This document shows positions 49,229 through 61,600 of a DNA stretch of 64,000 bases, piece after piece. The position numbers and the translations under genes are program-made. The notes below the pieces were generated by a model. That model was not told the origin of the DNA. It saw only the letters and a program-made list of their open reading frames with translations, and made no database searches. Source of the stretch: Nephrocerus scutellatus (Eukaryota; Arthropoda; Insecta; Diptera; Pipunculidae); contig OX352761.1 of assembly GCA_947095585.1 (NCBI GenBank), positions 81,285,267 to 81,349,266 of the forward strand, in the 5' to 3' direction. Every line of letters begins with the position of its first letter. Position 1 is the stretch's first letter.

Positions 49229-49400
49229 GAGTACTGACAAAGTACTGACATTTAAAAATGTGATATTTAACAGTGATCACAACAGTCGGACATTTAACAG
49301 TGTATCAATTAACAGTGTCTCACAACAGTGGGACATTTAACATTTTACTTTTTGAACATGCACCCCCTTATACCTAAAAGTGAGAAGTTGTCACGTCAAC
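49229..49400 (-). repeat. Composite-element head (inverted copy)
   Basis: Read on the minus strand it opens TTGACGTGACAACTTCTCAC, contains TGTTCAAAAAGTAAAATG, and then degenerate repeats of the type TTAAATGTCCACTGTTGTGA. It matches 4250-4366 and 55540-55660. It lies on the side of array 1 opposite the tail, completing a head-array-tail unit. Confidence 0.75.
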
Positions 49401-49703
49401 TTGCGATAATGAATAATTGTGAGCCAGCAAAGGTGAATTATAATTGAATTCACTCCTTTATTATTTATACCTTTTTCGTTGGAATAGCCTTGTGCTATTT
49501 TTTAGTATCTACCTGCATTCTTAAATTTAAAAAATTTGACAAAATTAACTTATATTGGTCGGTGGTGGTTTATATTGCGCATACGACATGGGTTTAAAGA
49601 ACTTTTTTTATGAATGTCGCGTGGAAAGTCTGCAAAAATTTTGAAAACTTATTTTCTCTTGAAATTTTTGTTAGAACTATTATTATTATTTTTTGTGGGC
49701 TTA
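49401..49703. other. Unassigned sequence between head and mariner
   Basis: AT-rich, no open frame of note and no recognised repeat. Confidence 0.5.
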
Positions 49704-49705
49704 TA

Positions 49706-50648
49706 ACGGGTGATCAGATTGGAGGTACTTTTTCCAATAGGATTTTTTTGACATGTCACGCGTGACTACTCTCAAACTAAATACATAATTTTATTCAGTA
49801 TTCATTGACATTTCATCATGGAAAGACTAACGCCTCAACAACGTTTACAAATCGTACAGTTTTATTACAAAAATCGACGCTCTGTGAAAAGTGTTCATCG
49901 CGCGCTCAGGCCAACTTATGGTGTTCAGCGATGAGGCCCATTTTTGGCTTAATGGCTTCGTCAATAAGCAAAATTGCCGTATTTTGGCTGAAGAACAACC
50001 CGAAGCCATTCACGAACTGCCATTACATCCATTGAAAACTACCGCTGGGTGCGGCCTACAGGCTGGAGAAATCATCGGACCATATTTCTTCAAAGACGAG
50101 GCTGGCGCCAATGTAACAGTGCATGGCGAACGCTATCACGCCATGATAAACGTCTTTTTGTTGCCGGAAATTGAAGCCCGTGATCTCCACGACATTTGGT
50201 TCCAACAAGACGGCGTTACATCTCATACAGCCCGTGACACAATGGATTTACTGCGTCCTCGTTTCGGTGAGCAATTGATCTCTCGTGTCGGACCGGTGGA
50301 TTGGCCACCAAGATCGTGTGATATCACACCTTTGGACTTTTTTTTGTGGGGGTATGTAAAGTCTAAATGTTTTGTGGATAAACCAGCTACGATTGAGGCA
50401 TTGGAAGCCAACATCACTCAAGTTATTCGCGAGATACCGACCGAAGTCCTCGAGCGAGTCGTTCAAAATTAGTGTTTTCGGATGGCCGAATTATGGCGCA
50501 GTTGCGGCCAACATTTGAAAGGGATTATCTTCAAAAAATAAATGTCATAAATGGTTCTAATCTAAAATAAAAAAGATTGCCCAATCAATTTGAATGTTTG
50601 TTGTTTTATTTCAATTTAAAATCCGATACCTCTAAATTGATCACCCTT
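49706..50648 (+). mobile_element. DD41D mariner-type transposon (rosa-like), internally deleted
   Basis: Flanked by TA (49704-49705 and 50649-50650). The ends ACGGGTGATCAGATTGGAGG and, inverted, AAGGGTGATCAATTTAGAGG form imperfect terminal inverted repeats. At 943 bp it is shorter than a full element because the middle of the transposase gene is missing. Confidence 0.92.
49818..50472 (+). pseudogene. rosa-like DD41D transposase, internal deletion
   Basis: The N-terminal 34 or so codons from ATG 49818 (MERLTPQQRLQIVQFYY) join abruptly near 49915 to the catalytic domain in another frame. The domain shows FSDEAHF, QQDGVTSHTA and TPLDFFLWGYVK. The last two catalytic Asp residues are separated by 41 residues, the mark of the DD41D group first described from a Ceratitis mariner. 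Roughly 120 residues between the DNA-binding and catalytic regions are missing, so it cannot make a full transposase. The C-terminus ends normally at 50472. Confidence 0.92.
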
Positions 50649-50650
50649 TA

Positions 50651-51370
50651 GTTTTGTTTTGAGTATTAAAAGAATATTACATGAAAACAATTTGCTATAG
50701 TTTGACATATTCTCACTTACCACCTTAAAGCCCAGCTCAAATACTAAAACGACCTTCCCATAACCATTTCAGAAGAACCAAATTAAAACTTTAAACCTTA
50801 TTAGAAATTTAAAAACGTTTGAACTACTTGTTAAAGAATCAATTAACATTAAACTAAAATTTATGAAACACTTTCACTTTTGAGAGACAATGAGTAAGGG
50901 GTCAAGTAATAACGTATACGTGTATACTTATGTATGTACGATATAAGACAGCCAAAATGAATCGTTTGTAACGTTAACGTTTGGCACTTAGAGTGACCCA
51001 GTTTGTTGCATTATTATTTTTATTATTATTGCGAACATACTTTTCGACCGAGTCAGCGTACATATAAGCAATAGCTTAATTTCAGTCATCAAGTATCCGC
51101 ACAATGGTGTGTACTGTACTTACCAACCATTCACAAATGACGCCATTAGCATCAACCTATTCATTAAACTATTTATTTTGTTATTAAGACTTAACATATG
51201 TGGACAAATAATGCCAGAGTTTTTTGAAATTTTTAAAGAACATAAATAACTGCAATGTCTTAGCGGTTAGTTTATCCGATTCATACTCACTGTACAGTTT
51301 CGTTATGGCCGCGTGGCATTCCTCACAAAAAAAACCGATTTTACGATCACATTGGTAACTCACGTTTCGA
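50651..51370. other. Unassigned AT-rich sequence
   Basis: No recognised gene or element, only short A/T-rich simple runs. It may be old intergenic or element-derived sequence. Confidence 0.5.
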
Positions 51371-51592
51371 ACTTAATTTCTCGTGGGTCAACTGTTTTGT
51401 CAACTGGGCTGCCGCCACAGCACTGATAAATTGCTGGAAACACAAACTCCGTCTGGCCCACTGGGAAAGCGTCCCGGGGCTGAGGCAATCCAAACAATTA
51501 ATCAGGCCCTTTTGCTACAAGCAAATCCTTAACGTTAATAGGGATAGCATTAGGAAGCTGGTAGCCCATCTAGCATCCGTCTTCCGAATGTA
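51371..51592 (+). pseudogene. LOA-like LINE C-terminal fragment, inverted relative to its body
   Basis: The plus strand encodes an RNase H/C-terminal-like stretch including WAAATALINCWKHKLRLAH and LIRPFCYKQILNVNRDSIRK. It ends near 51592 where the minus-strand LINE body begins. The two pieces plausibly belong to one family but face opposite ways. Confidence 0.6.
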
Positions 51593-53668
51593 GATTGGCA
51601 GGGGTGAAAGCCCTACAACAGCTTTTAGTGCTGTTATTGTTATTGTTATACCTAGACAGGCAGCCCTTTGTAGCTTCTGAAGCTTAGTTGCCGTTGTCCG
51701 TTCAAGAACTTTCGGCGACCAAAGGATGGCCGCGAACGTGATAATAGGTCTCACCATCATTGTTTACATCCAATGTACCATTTTAGGATTCAGACCCCAA
51801 GTCCTGCCGTAGAGGCGTCTACTGGCTCACAAGGCCCTACTGGTGCGTTCGCTGGCGGACTTAATATGAGAATTCCCGTTTAGCCGTTTATCAAGGATGA
51901 CACCGAGATATTTAACTTCATTGGAATAATTCAACGTGGTGCCTTTGACGATGATAGGTCCCAAGGCCAGGCTTCTTTTCGTGAAAGGCACTAGAACGGT
52001 TTTGCAAGGATTGATGGATAGTCCTTCTCTGCTGCACCATTCTAAAACGTGTAGTAAAGAACCTTGCATAGCACTAGTGATAGTCGTGCAGTGCTTACCA
52101 CTAATAAAGATTGACTAGAAGAAGACTAGAAGATTGTCAATGACTAGTGACCATGGAAGAGTAGTAAGCACTGCTCCTTGGGAAGGAGTGCTTGGCCCTT
52201 ATCCAATGATTGGTCGAGTCTTCGATTCTGATTGCCCTTGCAATAGAGTCATAGCCAGTGTTATCGAAAGCGCCCTCAATGCCGAGAAAAGCACACAGGG
52301 CCACTTCCTTGGAACGGAAAGTTCCTTCTATTTTTTTTACAAGATAATGAAGGGCACCTTCTGTAGTTTTGCCCTTCCTGTACGCCAACTGACTTGAGTG
52401 CAGAGGGGTAGACAATTGTAACTGGCCTCTAATATGAACATTTATTAGTCTCTCCATGATGTTAGACAGCTCACTAGGCCTATTGCCTGGTTTGGGGTAA
52501 ATATCACATTTACCTGTCTCTAGATAGTAGGAATGTACCCCCAGTTATTACCGGCTCTAAATAAAGGAATCATAACCGGTAGGATGAGATTGACTGCCTT
52601 CTGTAGAAGCGCTGGAATGATCCCATCACCGCCGGGATTTTTGAAAGGTTTAAAAGAACGTACTGCCCATTTAACTTTATCCGGACCGAAGATTTTACGG
52701 CACAAACGAACCTGGGAAATGAACCTGAAGTAGGGTTTTGATTGTATTCTCACGGTCCGACGTGTAGGTGCCATCGGCCTTTTTTAATAAACCTACACAG
52801 TTTGTCTGATCCTTAACTAATCCTTTATCCATGTGGCACATTTGGATGGTCTTAATTGTAGAGTTGTACTCTACAAAGGCGAACCTATACTCGCCCCCAA
52901 CTCTTCCTGCGTTTAGCAGGGTTGAAGAGTTTTCTGACTTTCTTCCTTAGCTTAGCCAGCTATTCGTTTCACCAGGGAACCTTTCGTCTACACATGCTGG
53001 TTTTAGGGATACAGCTGTCATGATAGGAAGAAAGCAACACATCATTAAGCTTATATGCTGCCTCATCTAAGTACCCTGTGGACTTAATAGATTTGACTAG
53101 CATATCTACTTTAGGGAGAACAAGTCCCCGATATAGATTCCAGTCCGTGGACTTTGGATCATCTAGAAGAAGCCTGTGCCAGTTTGTCACTCCTTCAATT
53201 GATGTCGCTGCTGCCCCATACCTCATAATGTGCATTTGGATCGCATTCTATGAGGTACTGGGAGTTTCTGTTCCGGCAGTGCTCTATCAGCTTCTGGACC
53301 TATAAAAGCAGAATGATGTCGTCGTCGCCGGGGTAATATGCAAAGCACACACGATGTTCTGTGTTCCCCTGTCGGTGGGAACTTCAATCAGCAGGGCCAT
53401 CAGGTCTTTCGTTATGAATTCTGGAATAGGAAGAAAGTTGATGTTCGTGCAGTTCGCCGATCAAGCAGACCGCCCTTGGCACTGGTTCCCCGCATTTACA
53501 GATCAACTTACTTCTTCCGTTCCGTAAACCTTTTATCTGTCCGCTAATAACCCAAGTCTCTTGGATGATACTAAGGGTTATATTTTCCTCGGCGAACCGC
53601 TTGCTGAGGGTAGCGGACGCGCCGTTTGCGTAATGCAGGTTCGCCTGTAACACCCGAATGGAGCTCAT
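51593..53668 (-). pseudogene. LOA-like endonuclease-reverse transcriptase remnants
   Basis: The endonuclease start shows VLQANLHYANGASATLSKRF and a following QETWV. RT shows FKPFKNPGGDGIIPALLQ, LAYRKGKTTEGALHYLV and ALCAFLGIEGAFDN (the palm position, with Gly where LOA enzymes usually have the catalytic Asp), then LSINPCKTVLVPFT and VKYLGVILD. The FADD-type box region is damaged or deleted between 52137 and 52069. The family assignment rests on motif resemblance to LOA/Bilbo-type elements. Confidence 0.78.
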
Positions 53669-53691
53669 TAGTTCTCCCTGGATGCTGAAGT

Positions 53692-54051
53692 TTAAGGGGC
53701 GGCTTTGGTAAAAGCAAGAGCACTCTCTATATCCTTGCCCATACGTAAAGCATGTTTAAGTCGCCTTCTCTCTAGCGTGTTTAATTTAAAGAATCCACCT
53801 CGGTGTTGCTGGATCAGTAGCCCATCTAATGCCTTCCAAATAGAATAGCATCCGTATTTCTCCGAGATGACGCTACATGCATCAACGATTATGGATGCGT
53901 CAGAATCAGAAGTGGCTGATTCCACGTCGTCAGTTCTGACGCCCTCGTGAGTTACAGATGGGGCCCGTATGGCTACGCCGTCTGAACTCTGGGTAGGGTT
54001 CGGCTGCTCAACGGCAGACCGAGGAGTTGAGGCCAACATGGGGTAGGCCAT
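53692..54051 (-). pseudogene. Probable LINE ORF1 remnant
   Basis: 119-codon frame directly upstream of the endonuclease pieces. It has a Ser/Thr-rich start and a charged end (LERRRLKHALRMGKDIE). No zinc knuckles are seen. The ORF1 role is inferred from position. Confidence 0.45.
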
Positions 54052-54074
54052 CGAGAGCTCAACAGCTTCTCTAG

Positions 54075-55330
54075 TACAGCGGGTTGCTCAACAGCAGGAA
54101 TCAGGAAGCATTGCTTGAAGGTGGAAATGCAAAAACACACATAAATCAAATGCAGGACTTATTCACAAAATTACGTGATCTAGGAGAAGAAACATTATGA
54201 GACAAATGGAGAGCAGCGATGTTACTTAATAGTTTGCCGGATTGTTATGATGCATTGATTACATCACTTGAAACACGTAAGGTGGAGAAAATAACTTTTG
54301 CTTTGGTTCAACAATGAATAATTGCAGAGTATGAAAGACATTGTCACGGAAAGAGTTTGTCACTAAAAGCAACAAGTGTTATTTTTTAAGATGAAAGGCC
54401 ACATGAAGCAAAGCTGTAAAAAGTATAAGGAATGGTTGGTAAAGGGTGGTAAAGACGGAAATAAGAACAGTATTACAGATAAAGTCAATTCAGTGGAAGA
54501 AAATTCAGAAGTTACTTTGAAATCAAGTAGTGATTCAAAAGACTTTCTGTTTACAGTTACAAGTTATTCGAAAATTAACTGGATTTGGGATTTCGGCGCT
54601 ACTCGACATACAGTAAATGACAGACAGTTTTTCACAAAACTCGATGAAACATACAGGTGATCAATAGAAATGGCAAACAGTGAAATTGCAAAAGTTATGG
54701 CCATTGGTACCGGTCAAAAAGCAATTTTGGATGAAAGGGACGTATGCACAACACAACACTAACTGAAGTTTTATTTGCAACGAATTTGGTTGGTAATGTA
54801 CTTTCAGTTAAACAGTTAACCAACCGTGGTCTATGTGTGGAATTTAACAATCGAATTTGCGAAATTAGGTATAACGGTGAGCAAATTGGCTTTGCTGATA
54901 TAGGTTATTCGTTATATTGCGACAACCGGATGGGATATGTATCATAGTTGGACATACTGAGACGTATGAGACATACGTACGAAAAATGATTTCGGATGGA
55001 TCAATTAAAGACCTAAAATTGGTTGATTGTGGTATAATTCAACATTGTGAAGTTTGTCTAAACAAGTTTACATTTACAAAAAAGTCACAAAACAAGTTAA
55101 GGGCACCGGTGGATTTAATCCATACAGATGTGTGTGGCCCAATGCAAACAGCAACACCAAAAGCGTTACATAGGTAGTAACACTTAAAGATGACTATTCG
55201 GATACAGTCATTTGTTTACTAATGCATAAATAAAAGGTCGAAAGTACAATAAAGCAATTTGTGGCAATTTGCAGAACAAAGTTTGAACGTACACCAAAAA
55301 AGATCAGATCTGTAGGTAGATTCCGGTTCA
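54075..55330 (+). pseudogene. Ty1/copia-type gag-pol fragment
   Basis: Degraded copia-like retroelement. In order: a gag part with INQMQDLFTKLRDLGEE and LNSLPDCYDALI (54120-54290, stops included), a zinc-knuckle remnant GHMKQSCKKY (54390) and an aspartic protease motif WIWDFGATRHT (54590; the usual DSGAT reads DFGAT, a likely loss of activity). Then come a pre-integrase block NVLSVKQLTNRGL (54800) and the integrase start DLIHTDVCGPMQT (55110), with a continuation to about 55310. No RT and no LTR are seen. It is truncated on both sides and abuts the LOA-like element. Confidence 0.85.
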
Positions 55331-55539
55331 TTGAGATGGAATGGAATGGAATAGATTTTTCGTTTTTCTCATTTTCGTTTTCTCGCTGAATAATTTCATT
55401 CCACAAATTGGTATTCTCGTTCTCTTTGCGAGATATTAATTTTAGTACTAGTTCTAATTAGACTGAAATGTCAAAAATGGAATATTGTTGTGTGCCGTCA
55501 ATTTAAATTATTTTCTCATCGATAAAAGCGTTTTTAATA
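55331..55539. other. Unassigned spacer with a short GGAAT run
   Basis: A GGAAT-type pentamer run occurs at 55337-55351 (GATGGAATGGAATGGAAT). The rest is AT-rich without a recognised feature and leads into the head motif. Confidence 0.5.
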
Positions 55540-55660
55540 TTGACGCGACAACGTCTCACTACAAGGTATATGGGGTGCTTTTTCAAAAAGTCAAATGTTA
55601 AGTGTTACAGTGCTCACACTGTTAGAAGTGCTGTTAGAAGTGCTAACACTGTTAGAAGTG
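55540..55660 (+). repeat. Composite-element head (direct copy)
   Basis: Opens TTGACGCGACAACGTCTCAC, contains TTCAAAAAGTCAAATGTTAA and short repeats of GTTAGAAGTGCT, and runs straight into array 2 at 55661. It matches 4250-4366 and the reverse complement of 49229-49400. Confidence 0.8.
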
Positions 55661-58600
55661 ACTATAAGATTTGTTCCTATGGAAATTCTGGGATCTGGCC
55701 AATAGGGTCTGGGATTTTTGGAACCAAGCCATTTCTCAAGGGATTCGTATGAAACTCGGAATGTAGGACTAATATGTGACTATAAGACTTGTTCCTATGG
55801 AAATTCTGGGATCTGGCCAATAGGGTCTGGGATTTTTGGAACCAAGCCATTTCTCAAGGGATTCGTATGAAACTCGGAATGTAGGACTAATATGTGACTA
55901 TAAGATTTGTTCCTATGGAAATTTTGGGATCTGGCCAATTGGGTCTGGAATTTTGGGAACCAAGCCATTTCTCAAGCGATTCGTATGAAACTCGGAATGT
56001 AGGACTAATATGTGACTATAAGACTTGTTCCTATGGAAATTCTGGGATCTGGCCAATAGGGTCTGGGATTTTTGGAACCAAGCCATTTCTCAAGGGATTC
56101 GTATGAAACTCGGAATGTAGGACAAATATGTGACTATAAGATTTGTTCCTATGGAAATTTTGGGATCTGGCCAATTGGGTCTGGAATTTTGGGAACCAAG
56201 CCATTTCTCAAGCGATTCGTATGAAACTCGGAATGTAGGACTAATATGTGACTATAAGACTTGTTCCTATGGAAATTCTGGGATCTGGCCAATAGGGTCT
56301 GGGATTTTTGGAACCAAGCCATTTCTCAAGGGATTCGTATGAAACTCGGAATGTAGGACTAATATGTGACTATAAGATTTGTTCCTATGGAAATTCTGGG
56401 ATCTGGCCAATAGGGTCTGGGATTTTTGGAACCAAGCCATTTCTCAAGGTATTCGTATGAAACTCGGAATGTAGGACTAATATGTAACTATAAGACTTGT
56501 TCCTATGGTAATTCTGGGATCTGGCCAATAGGGTCTGGGATTTTTGGAACCAAGCCATTTCTCAAGGGATTCGTATGAAACTCGGAATGTAGGACTAATA
56601 TGTGACTATAAGATTTCTTCCTATGGAAATTCTGGGATCTGGCCAATTGGGTCTGGAATTATGGGAACCAAGCCATTTCTCAAGCGATTCGTATGAAACT
56701 CGGAATGTAGGACTAATATGTGACTATAAGATTTGTTCCTATGGAAATTCTGGGATCTGACCAATAGGGTCTGGGATTTTTGGAACCAAGTCATTTCTCA
56801 AGGGATTCGTATGAAACTCGGAATGTAGGACTAATATGTGACTATAAGATTTGTTCCTATGGAAATTCTGGGATCTGGCCAATAGGGTCTGGGATTTTTG
56901 GAACCAAGCCATTTCTCAAGGGATTCGTATGAAACTCGGAATGTATAACTAATATGTGACTATAAGACTTGTTCCTATGGAAATTCTGGGATCTGGCCAA
57001 TAGGGTCTGGGATTTTTGGAACCAAGCCATTTCTCAAGGGATTCGTATGAAACTCGGAATGTAGGACTAATATGTGACTATAAGATTTGTTCCTATGAAA
57101 ATTCTGGGATCTGGCCAATAGGGTCTGGGAATTTTGGAACCAAGCTATTTCTCAAGGGATTCGTATGAAACTCGGAATGTAGGACTAATATGTGACTATA
57201 AGACTTGTTCCTATGGAAATTCTGGGATCTGGCCAATAGGGTCTGGGATTTTTGAAACCAAGCCATTTCTCAAGGGATTCGTATGAAACTCGGAATGTAT
57301 AACTAATATGTGACTATAAGACTTGTCCCTATGGAAATTCTGGGATCTGGCCAATAGGGTCTGGGATTTTTGGAACCAAGCTATTTCTCAAGGGATTCGT
57401 ATGAAACTCGGAATGTAGGACTAATATGTGACTATAAGACTTGTTCCTATGGAAATTCTGGGATCTGGGCAATAGGGTCTGGGATTTTTGGAACCAAGCC
57501 ATTTCTCAAGGGATTCGTATGAAACTTGGAATGTAGGACTAATATGTGACTATAAGATTTGTTCCTATGAAAATTCTGGGATCTGGCCAATAGGGTCTGG
57601 GATTTTTGGAACCAAGCCATTGCTCAAGGGATTCGTATGAAACTCGGAATGTAGGACTAATATGTGACTATAAGATTTGTTCCTATGGAAATTCTGGGAT
57701 CTGGCCAATAGGGTCTGGGATTTTTGGAACCAAGCCATTTCTCAAGGGATTCGTATGAAACTCGGAATGTAGGACTAATATGTGACTATAAGATTTGTTC
57801 CTATGGAAATTCTGGGATCTGGCCAATAGGGTCTGGGATTTTTGAAACCAAGCCATTTCTCAAGGGATTCGTATGAAACTCGGAATGTAGGACTAATATG
57901 TGACTATAAGATTTGTTCTTATGGAAATTCTGGGATCTGGCCAATGGGGTCTGGAATTTTGGGAACCAAGCCATTTCTCAAGCGATTCGTATGAAACACG
58001 GAATGTAGGACTAATATGTGACTATAAGACTTGTTCCTATGGAAATTCTGGGATCTGGCCAATAGGGTCTGGGATTTTTGGAACCAAGCCATTTCTCAAG
58101 GGATTCGTATGAAACTCGGAATGTATAACTAATATGTGACTATAAGACTTGTTCCTATGGAAATTCTGGGATCTGGCCAATAGGGTCTGGGATTTTTGGA
58201 ACCAAGCCATTTCTCAAGGGATTCGTATGAAACTCGGAATGTAGGACTAATATGTGACTATAAGATTTGTTCCTATGAAAATTCTGGGATCTGGCCAATA
58301 GGGTCTGGGATTTTTGGAACCAAGCCATTTCTCAAGGGATTCGTATGAAACTCGGAATGTAGGACTAATATGTGACTATAAGATTTGTTCCTATGGAAAT
58401 TCTGGGATCTGGCCAATAGGGTCTGGGATTTTTGGAACCAAGCCATTTCTCAAAGGATTCGTATGAAACTCGGAATGTAGGACTAATATGTGACTATAAG
58501 ATTTGTTCCTATCGAAATTCTGGGATCTGGCCAATAGGGTCTGGGATTTTTGGAACCAAGCCATTTCTCAAGGGATTCGTATGAAACTCGGAATGTAGGA

Positions 58601-61600
58601 CTAATATGTGACTATAAGATTTGTTCCTATGGAAATTCTGGGATCTGGCCAATTGGGTCTGGAATTTTGGGAACCAAGCCATTTCTCAAGCGATTCGTAT
58701 GAAACTCGGAATGTAGGACTAATATGTGACTATAAGACTTGTTCCTATGGAAATTCTGGGATCTGGCCAATAGGGTCTGGGATTTTTGGAACCAAGCCAT
58801 TTCTCAAGGGATTCGTATGAAACTCGGAATGTAGGACTAATATGTGACTATAAGACTTGTTCCTATGGAAATTCTGGGATCTGGCCAATAGGGTCTGGGA
58901 ATTTTGGAACCAAGCTATTTCTCAAGGGATTCGTATGAAACTCGGAATGTAGGACTAATATGTGACTATAAGACTTGTTCCTATGGAAATTCTGGGATCT
59001 GGCCAATAGGGTCTGGGATTTTTGGAACCAAGCCATTTCTCAAGGGATTCGTATGAAACTCGGAATGTAGGACTAATATGTGACTATAAGACTTGTTCCT
59101 ATGAAAATTCTGGGATCTGGCCAATAGGGTCTGGGAATTTTGGAACCAAGCTATTTCTCAAGGGATTCGTATGAAACTCGGAATGTAGGACTAATATGTG
59201 ACTATAAGACTTGTTCCTATGGAAATTCTGGGATCTGGCCAATAGGGTCTGGGATTTTTGGAACCAAGCCATTTCTCAAGGGATTCGTATGAAACTCGGA
59301 ATGTAGGACTAATATGTGACTATAAGATTTGTTCCTATGAAAATTCTGGGATCTGGCCAATAGGGTCTGGGATTTTTGGAACCAAGCCATTTCTCAAGGG
59401 ATTCGTATGAAACTCGGAATGTAGGACTAATATGTGACTATAAGATTTGTTCCTATGGAAATTCTGGGATCTGGCCAATAGGGTCTGGGATTTTTGGAAC
59501 CAAGCCATTTCTCAAAGGATTCGTATGAAACTCGGAATGTAGGACTAATATGTGACTATAAGATTTGTTCCTATCGAAATTCTGGGATCTGGCCAATAGG
59601 GTCTGGGATTTTTGGAACCAAGCCATTTCTCAAGGGATTCGTATGAAACTCGGAATGTAGGACTAATATGTGACTATAAGATTTGTTCCTATGGAAATTC
59701 TGGGATCTGGCCAATTGGGTCTGGAATTTTGGGAACCAAGCCATTTCTCAAGCGATTCGTATGAAACTCGGAATGTAGGACTAATATGTGACTATAAGAC
59801 TTGTTCCTATGGAAATTCTGGGATCTGGCCAATAGGGTCTGGGATTTTTGGAACCAAGCCATTTCTCAAGGGATTCGTATGAAACCCGGAATGTATAACT
59901 AATATGTGACTATAAGACTTGTTCCTATGGAAATTCTGGGATCTGGCCAATAGGGTCTGGGATATTTGGAACCAAGCCATTTCTCAAGGGATTCGTATGA
60001 AACTCGGAATGTAGGACTAATATGTGACTATAAGATTTGTTCCTATGAAAATTCTGGGATCTGGCCAATAGGGTCTGGGAATTTTGGAACCAAGCTATTT
60101 CTCAAGGGATTCGTATGAAACTCGGAATGTAGGACTAATATGTGACTATAAGACTTGTTCCTATGGAAATTCTGGGATCTGGCCAATAGGGTCTGGGATT
60201 TTTGGAACCAAGCCATTTCTCAAGGGATTCGTATGAAACTCGGAATGTAGGACTAATATGTGACTATAAGATTTGTTCCTATGAAAATTCTGGGATCTGG
60301 CCAATAGGGTCTGGGAATTTTGAAACCAAGCTATTTCTCAAGGGATTCGTATGAAACTCGGAATGTAGGACTAATATGTGACTATAAGACTTGTTCCTAT
60401 GGAAATTCTGGGATCTGGCCAATAGGGTCTGGGATTTTTGGAACCAAGCCATTTCTCAAGGGATTCGTATGAAACTCGGAATGTAGGACTAATATGTGAC
60501 TATAAGATTTGTTCCTATGAAAATTCTGGGATCTGGCCAATAGGGTCTGGGAATTTTGGAACCAAGCTATTTCTCAAGGGATTCGTATGAAACTCGGAAT
60601 GTAGGACTAATATGTGACTATAAGACTTGTTCCTATGGAAATTCTGGGATCTGGCCAATAGGGTCTGGGATTTTTGGAACCAAGCCATTTCTCAAGGGAT
60701 TCGTATGATACTCGGAATGTAGGACTGATATGTGACTATAAGATTTGTTCCTATGGAAATTCTGGGATCTGGCCAATAGGGTCTGGGATTTTTGGAACCA
60801 AGCCATTTCTCAAGGGATTCGTATGAAACTCGGAATGTAGGACTAATATGTGACTATAAGACTTGTTCCTATGGAAATTCTGGGATCTGGCCAATAGGGT
60901 CTGAGATTTTTGGAACCAAGCCAATTCTCAAGGGATTCGTATGAAACTCGGAATGTAGGACTAATATGTGACTATAAGATTTGTTCCTATGGAAATTCTG
61001 GGATCTGACCAATAGGGTCTGGGATTTTTGGAACCAAGTCATTTCTCAAGGGATTCGTATGAAACTCGGAGTGTAGGACTAATATGTGACTATAAGATTT
61101 GTTCCTATGGAAATTCTGGGATCTGGCCAATAGGGTCTAGGATTTTTGGAACCAGGCCATTTCTCAAGGGATTCGTATGAAACTCGGAATGTATAACTAA
61201 TATGTGACTATAAGACTTGTTCCTATGGAAATTCTGGGATCTGGCCAATAGGGTCAGGGATTTTTGGAACCAAGCCATTTCTCAAGGGATTCGTATGAAA
61301 CTCGGAATGTAGGACTAATATGTGACTATAAGACTTGTTCCTATGGAAATTATGGGATCTGGCCAATAGGGTCTGGGATTTTTGGAACCAAGCCATTTCT
61401 CAAGGGATTCGTATGAAACTCGGAATGTATAACTAATATGTGACTATAAGACTTGTCCCTATGGAAATTCTGGGATCTGGCCAATAGGGTCTGGGATTTT
61501 TGGAACCAAGCCATTTCTCAAGGGATTCGTATGAAACTCGGAATGTAGGACTAATATGTGACTATAAGATTTGTTCCTATGAAAATTCTGGGATCTGGCC

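Larger units (their letters stand above)
51593..54060 (-). mobile_element. LOA-like non-LTR retrotransposon, degraded
   Basis: Minus-strand pieces in the right order: end of ORF1 (54051-53692), endonuclease start (53668-53384), RT N-terminal region (52774-52520), RT core (52457-52137), thumb (52069-51827) and post-RT region (51760-51593). It has many frameshifts and deletions, and lacks a recognisable tail because the 3' end has been replaced by the inverted fragment at 51371-51592. Confidence 0.8.
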
